Below are positions 5,895 through 7,101 of a DNA stretch of 7,101 nt, piece after piece (the first letter of the stretch is position 1; each line of letters starts with the position of its first letter). Source of the stretch: Chloroflexia bacterium. GTDB lineage: Bacteria > Chloroflexota > Chloroflexia > Thermobaculales > Thermobaculaceae. Location of the stretch: positions 1 through 7,101 of the forward strand of contig JACDAU010000025.1 of assembly GCA_013695265.1 (NCBI GenBank). Direction: 5' to 3'. The position numbers were made by a program, and so were the translations under genes. The notes beneath the pieces are model-generated. The model was given only the letters and a program-made list of their open reading frames with translations. It was not told the DNA's origin and did no database searches.

Positions 5895-7101
5895 TTGCTT
5901 GCAACGGTCCAGAGCTGCGCCGTACTCGGCCTTCAGGGGGCACTCGTCAACATCGAGGTGGACATCGGGCCGGGACTGCCCAACCTTACGATTGTCGGGC
6001 TGCCGGACACCGCCGTGCAGGAAGCACGCGAGCGCGTCCGCGCCGCGATCAAGAACTCGGGCTGCATCTTTCCGAACAAGCGCGTCACCGTGAATATGGC
6101 GCCCGCCGACCTCCGCAAGGCCGGGCCGTCCTACGACCTGCCGATCGCCGTCGGTATCCTCATCGCCTCCGGACAAGTGGAACCGGCGAAGGAGCACGCG
6201 GTTTTCCTGGGCGAGCTCGGCCTCGACGGGTGCGTGCGCCACACGAACGGCGTGCTGCCGATGGTCGCGCTCGCCGCCGAGAAAGGGTTCGACACGGTGT
6301 ACGTGCCCGCGCCGGACGCTTCGGAAGCGGCGCTGCTCGGCAAGGTGCGCGTGATGCCCGTCGAGTCGCTCGGCACGCTCGCCGCCCACCTGCGCGGGGA
6401 CAACCCGATGCGTCCAATGACGACGCCACCGGAGGCGCCAGACGACGTTATGCCGGTGGTGGGCACCGACATGGCCGAGATCCGGGGCCAGGAGCACGTC
6501 AAGCGCGCGCTGGAGATCGCCGCAACCGGGCATCACAACGTGCTGATGAGCGGTCCGCCCGGCTCCGGCAAGACGCTTCTGGCCCGTGCGCTTCCGTCGA
6601 TTATGCCGTCCATGCACACGGACGAAGCGCTCGAGGTCTCGAAGATCTATAGCGTCAGCGGTCTCTTGCCCGCCGGGCAGCCGCTGGTCACCGCACGGCC
6701 CTTCCGCTCGCCGCACCACACCACCTCGCACGCCGGACTCGTCGGCGGTGGGCGGGTGCCCCGGCCGGGAGAGATCAGCCTTGCCCATCGGGGCGTGCTC
6801 TTCCTCGACGAAATGCCAGAGTTCGGACAGGCGATCCTCGAGGTGCTCCGCCAGCCGCTTGAAGACAAGATCGTCACCATCAGCCGCGCGTCCGGCACGC
6901 TCACTTTTCCCGCTGATTTCATCCTGATCGGCGCTATGAATCCATGCCCGTGCGGCTACGCCTCCGACCCGCGCAAGGAGTGCCGGTGCGCGCCCTCCGC
7001 CATCGCCCGCTACCAAAAGCGCCTGTCGGGGCCGCTGCTCGACCGCATCGACATCCACGTGGAGGTGCCGCGCGTGGAGTACGAGAAGCTCTCCTCGAAC
7101 C
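5895..7101 (+). CDS. comM: ComM/YifB family AAA+ ATPase (Mg-chelatase-like), 3' end outside window
   Basis: ComM is a hexameric AAA+ helicase that in some competent bacteria drives branch migration during natural transformation; homologues (YifB) are also widespread in species not known to be competent. About 402 residues are visible of a usual ~500. The N-terminal ChlI-like domain (1-165) opens with MLATVQSCAVLGL and contains VGLPDTAVQEARERVRAAI (34-52). The AAA+ core follows: IRGQEHVKRALEIAA (196-210), Walker A GPPGSGKT (220-227), RPFRSPHHTTSHAGLVGGG (268-286), Walker B LFLDE (302-306), the Cys cluster CPCGY...CRC (Cys351, 353, 363, 365) and GPLLDRID (379-386) with the likely arginine finger. 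The start is TTG at 5895: no ATG or GTG exists in frame after the stop at 5832-5834, a good ribosome-binding site precedes it, and translation from here matches the family N-terminus. The C-terminal domain is lost at the window edge. The gene appears to have its own promoter. Confidence 0.94.
   Translation, partial: MLATVQSCAVLGLQGALVNIEVDIGPGLPNLTIVGLPDTAVQEARERVRAAIKNSGCIFPNKRVTVNMAPADLRKAGPSYDLPIAVGILIASGQVEPAKEHAVFLGELGLDGCVRHTNGVLPMVALAAEKGFDTVYVPAPDASEAALLGKVRVMPVESLGTLAAHLRGDNPMRPMTTPPEAPDDVMPVVGTDMAEIRGQEHVKRALEIAATGHHNVLMSGPPGSGKTLLARALPSIMPSMHTDEALEVSKIYSVSGLLPAGQPLVTARPFRSPHHTTSHAGLVGGGRVPRPGEISLAHRGVLFLDEMPEFGQAILEVLRQPLEDKIVTISRASGTLTFPADFILIGAMNPCPCGYASDPRKECRCAPSAIARYQKRLSGPLLDRIDIHVEVPRVEYEKLSSN

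Noticed and set aside
5676..7058. A 460-codon open frame on the minus strand opposite comM
   Set aside because: The plus strand encodes an unmistakable AAA+ protein here. The minus-strand product is His/Arg/Asp/Val-rich with no recognisable motif, so it is a codon-bias shadow.

Overview
The window looks like ordinary bacterial chromosome, GC-rich, with every gene on the + strand. It is the translation/ribosome-biogenesis cluster nusA-ylxR(rnpM)-infB-rbfA-truB-ribF, followed by the first ~400 codons of a comM/yifB-type AAA+ gene cut off by the right edge. I see no phage, insertion sequence, CRISPR array, RNA gene or defence system. The host is a guess: GC-rich DNA, a short IF2 with a Gly/Arg-rich N-terminus, and no L7Ae-like gene between ylxR and infB would suit Chloroflexota (Thermomicrobia-like) or a similar deep-branching lineage, but nothing here proves it.

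Layout. Bases 1-98 hold a textbook extended -10 element (4-12), a hairpin followed by a T-run (39-63) that looks like an intrinsic terminator inside the leader, and a near-perfect Shine-Dalgarno sequence (85-93) before nusA. Bases 99-5791 form a tightly packed unit: nusA/ylxR and infB/rbfA overlap by one base, rbfA/truB overlap by 17 bases, and the other gaps are 21 and 6 bases. Bases 5792-5894 are the only sizeable internal gap. They hold a good sigma-70-type promoter (5831-5859) with small inverted repeats around it, then a comM gene that most likely starts with TTG at 5895.

How the genes work together. NusA and IF2 act in transcription elongation/termination and translation initiation. YlxR/RnpM is a small RNA-binding protein reported to modulate RNase P. 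RbfA matures the 30S subunit, TruB makes pseudouridine 55 in tRNA, and RibF makes FMN and FAD. ComM/YifB is a AAA+ branch-migration helicase family linked to natural transformation and appears to have its own promoter.

Most interesting points: (1) a terminator-like hairpin between a strong -10 and nusA, an arrangement expected for NusA-dependent autoregulatory attenuation; (2) a C8 tract near the end of nusA from which the -1 frame stays open through the nusA stop straight into ylxR; (3) the comM promoter with overlapping inverted repeats and a TTG start. None of these amounts to a clearly new system.
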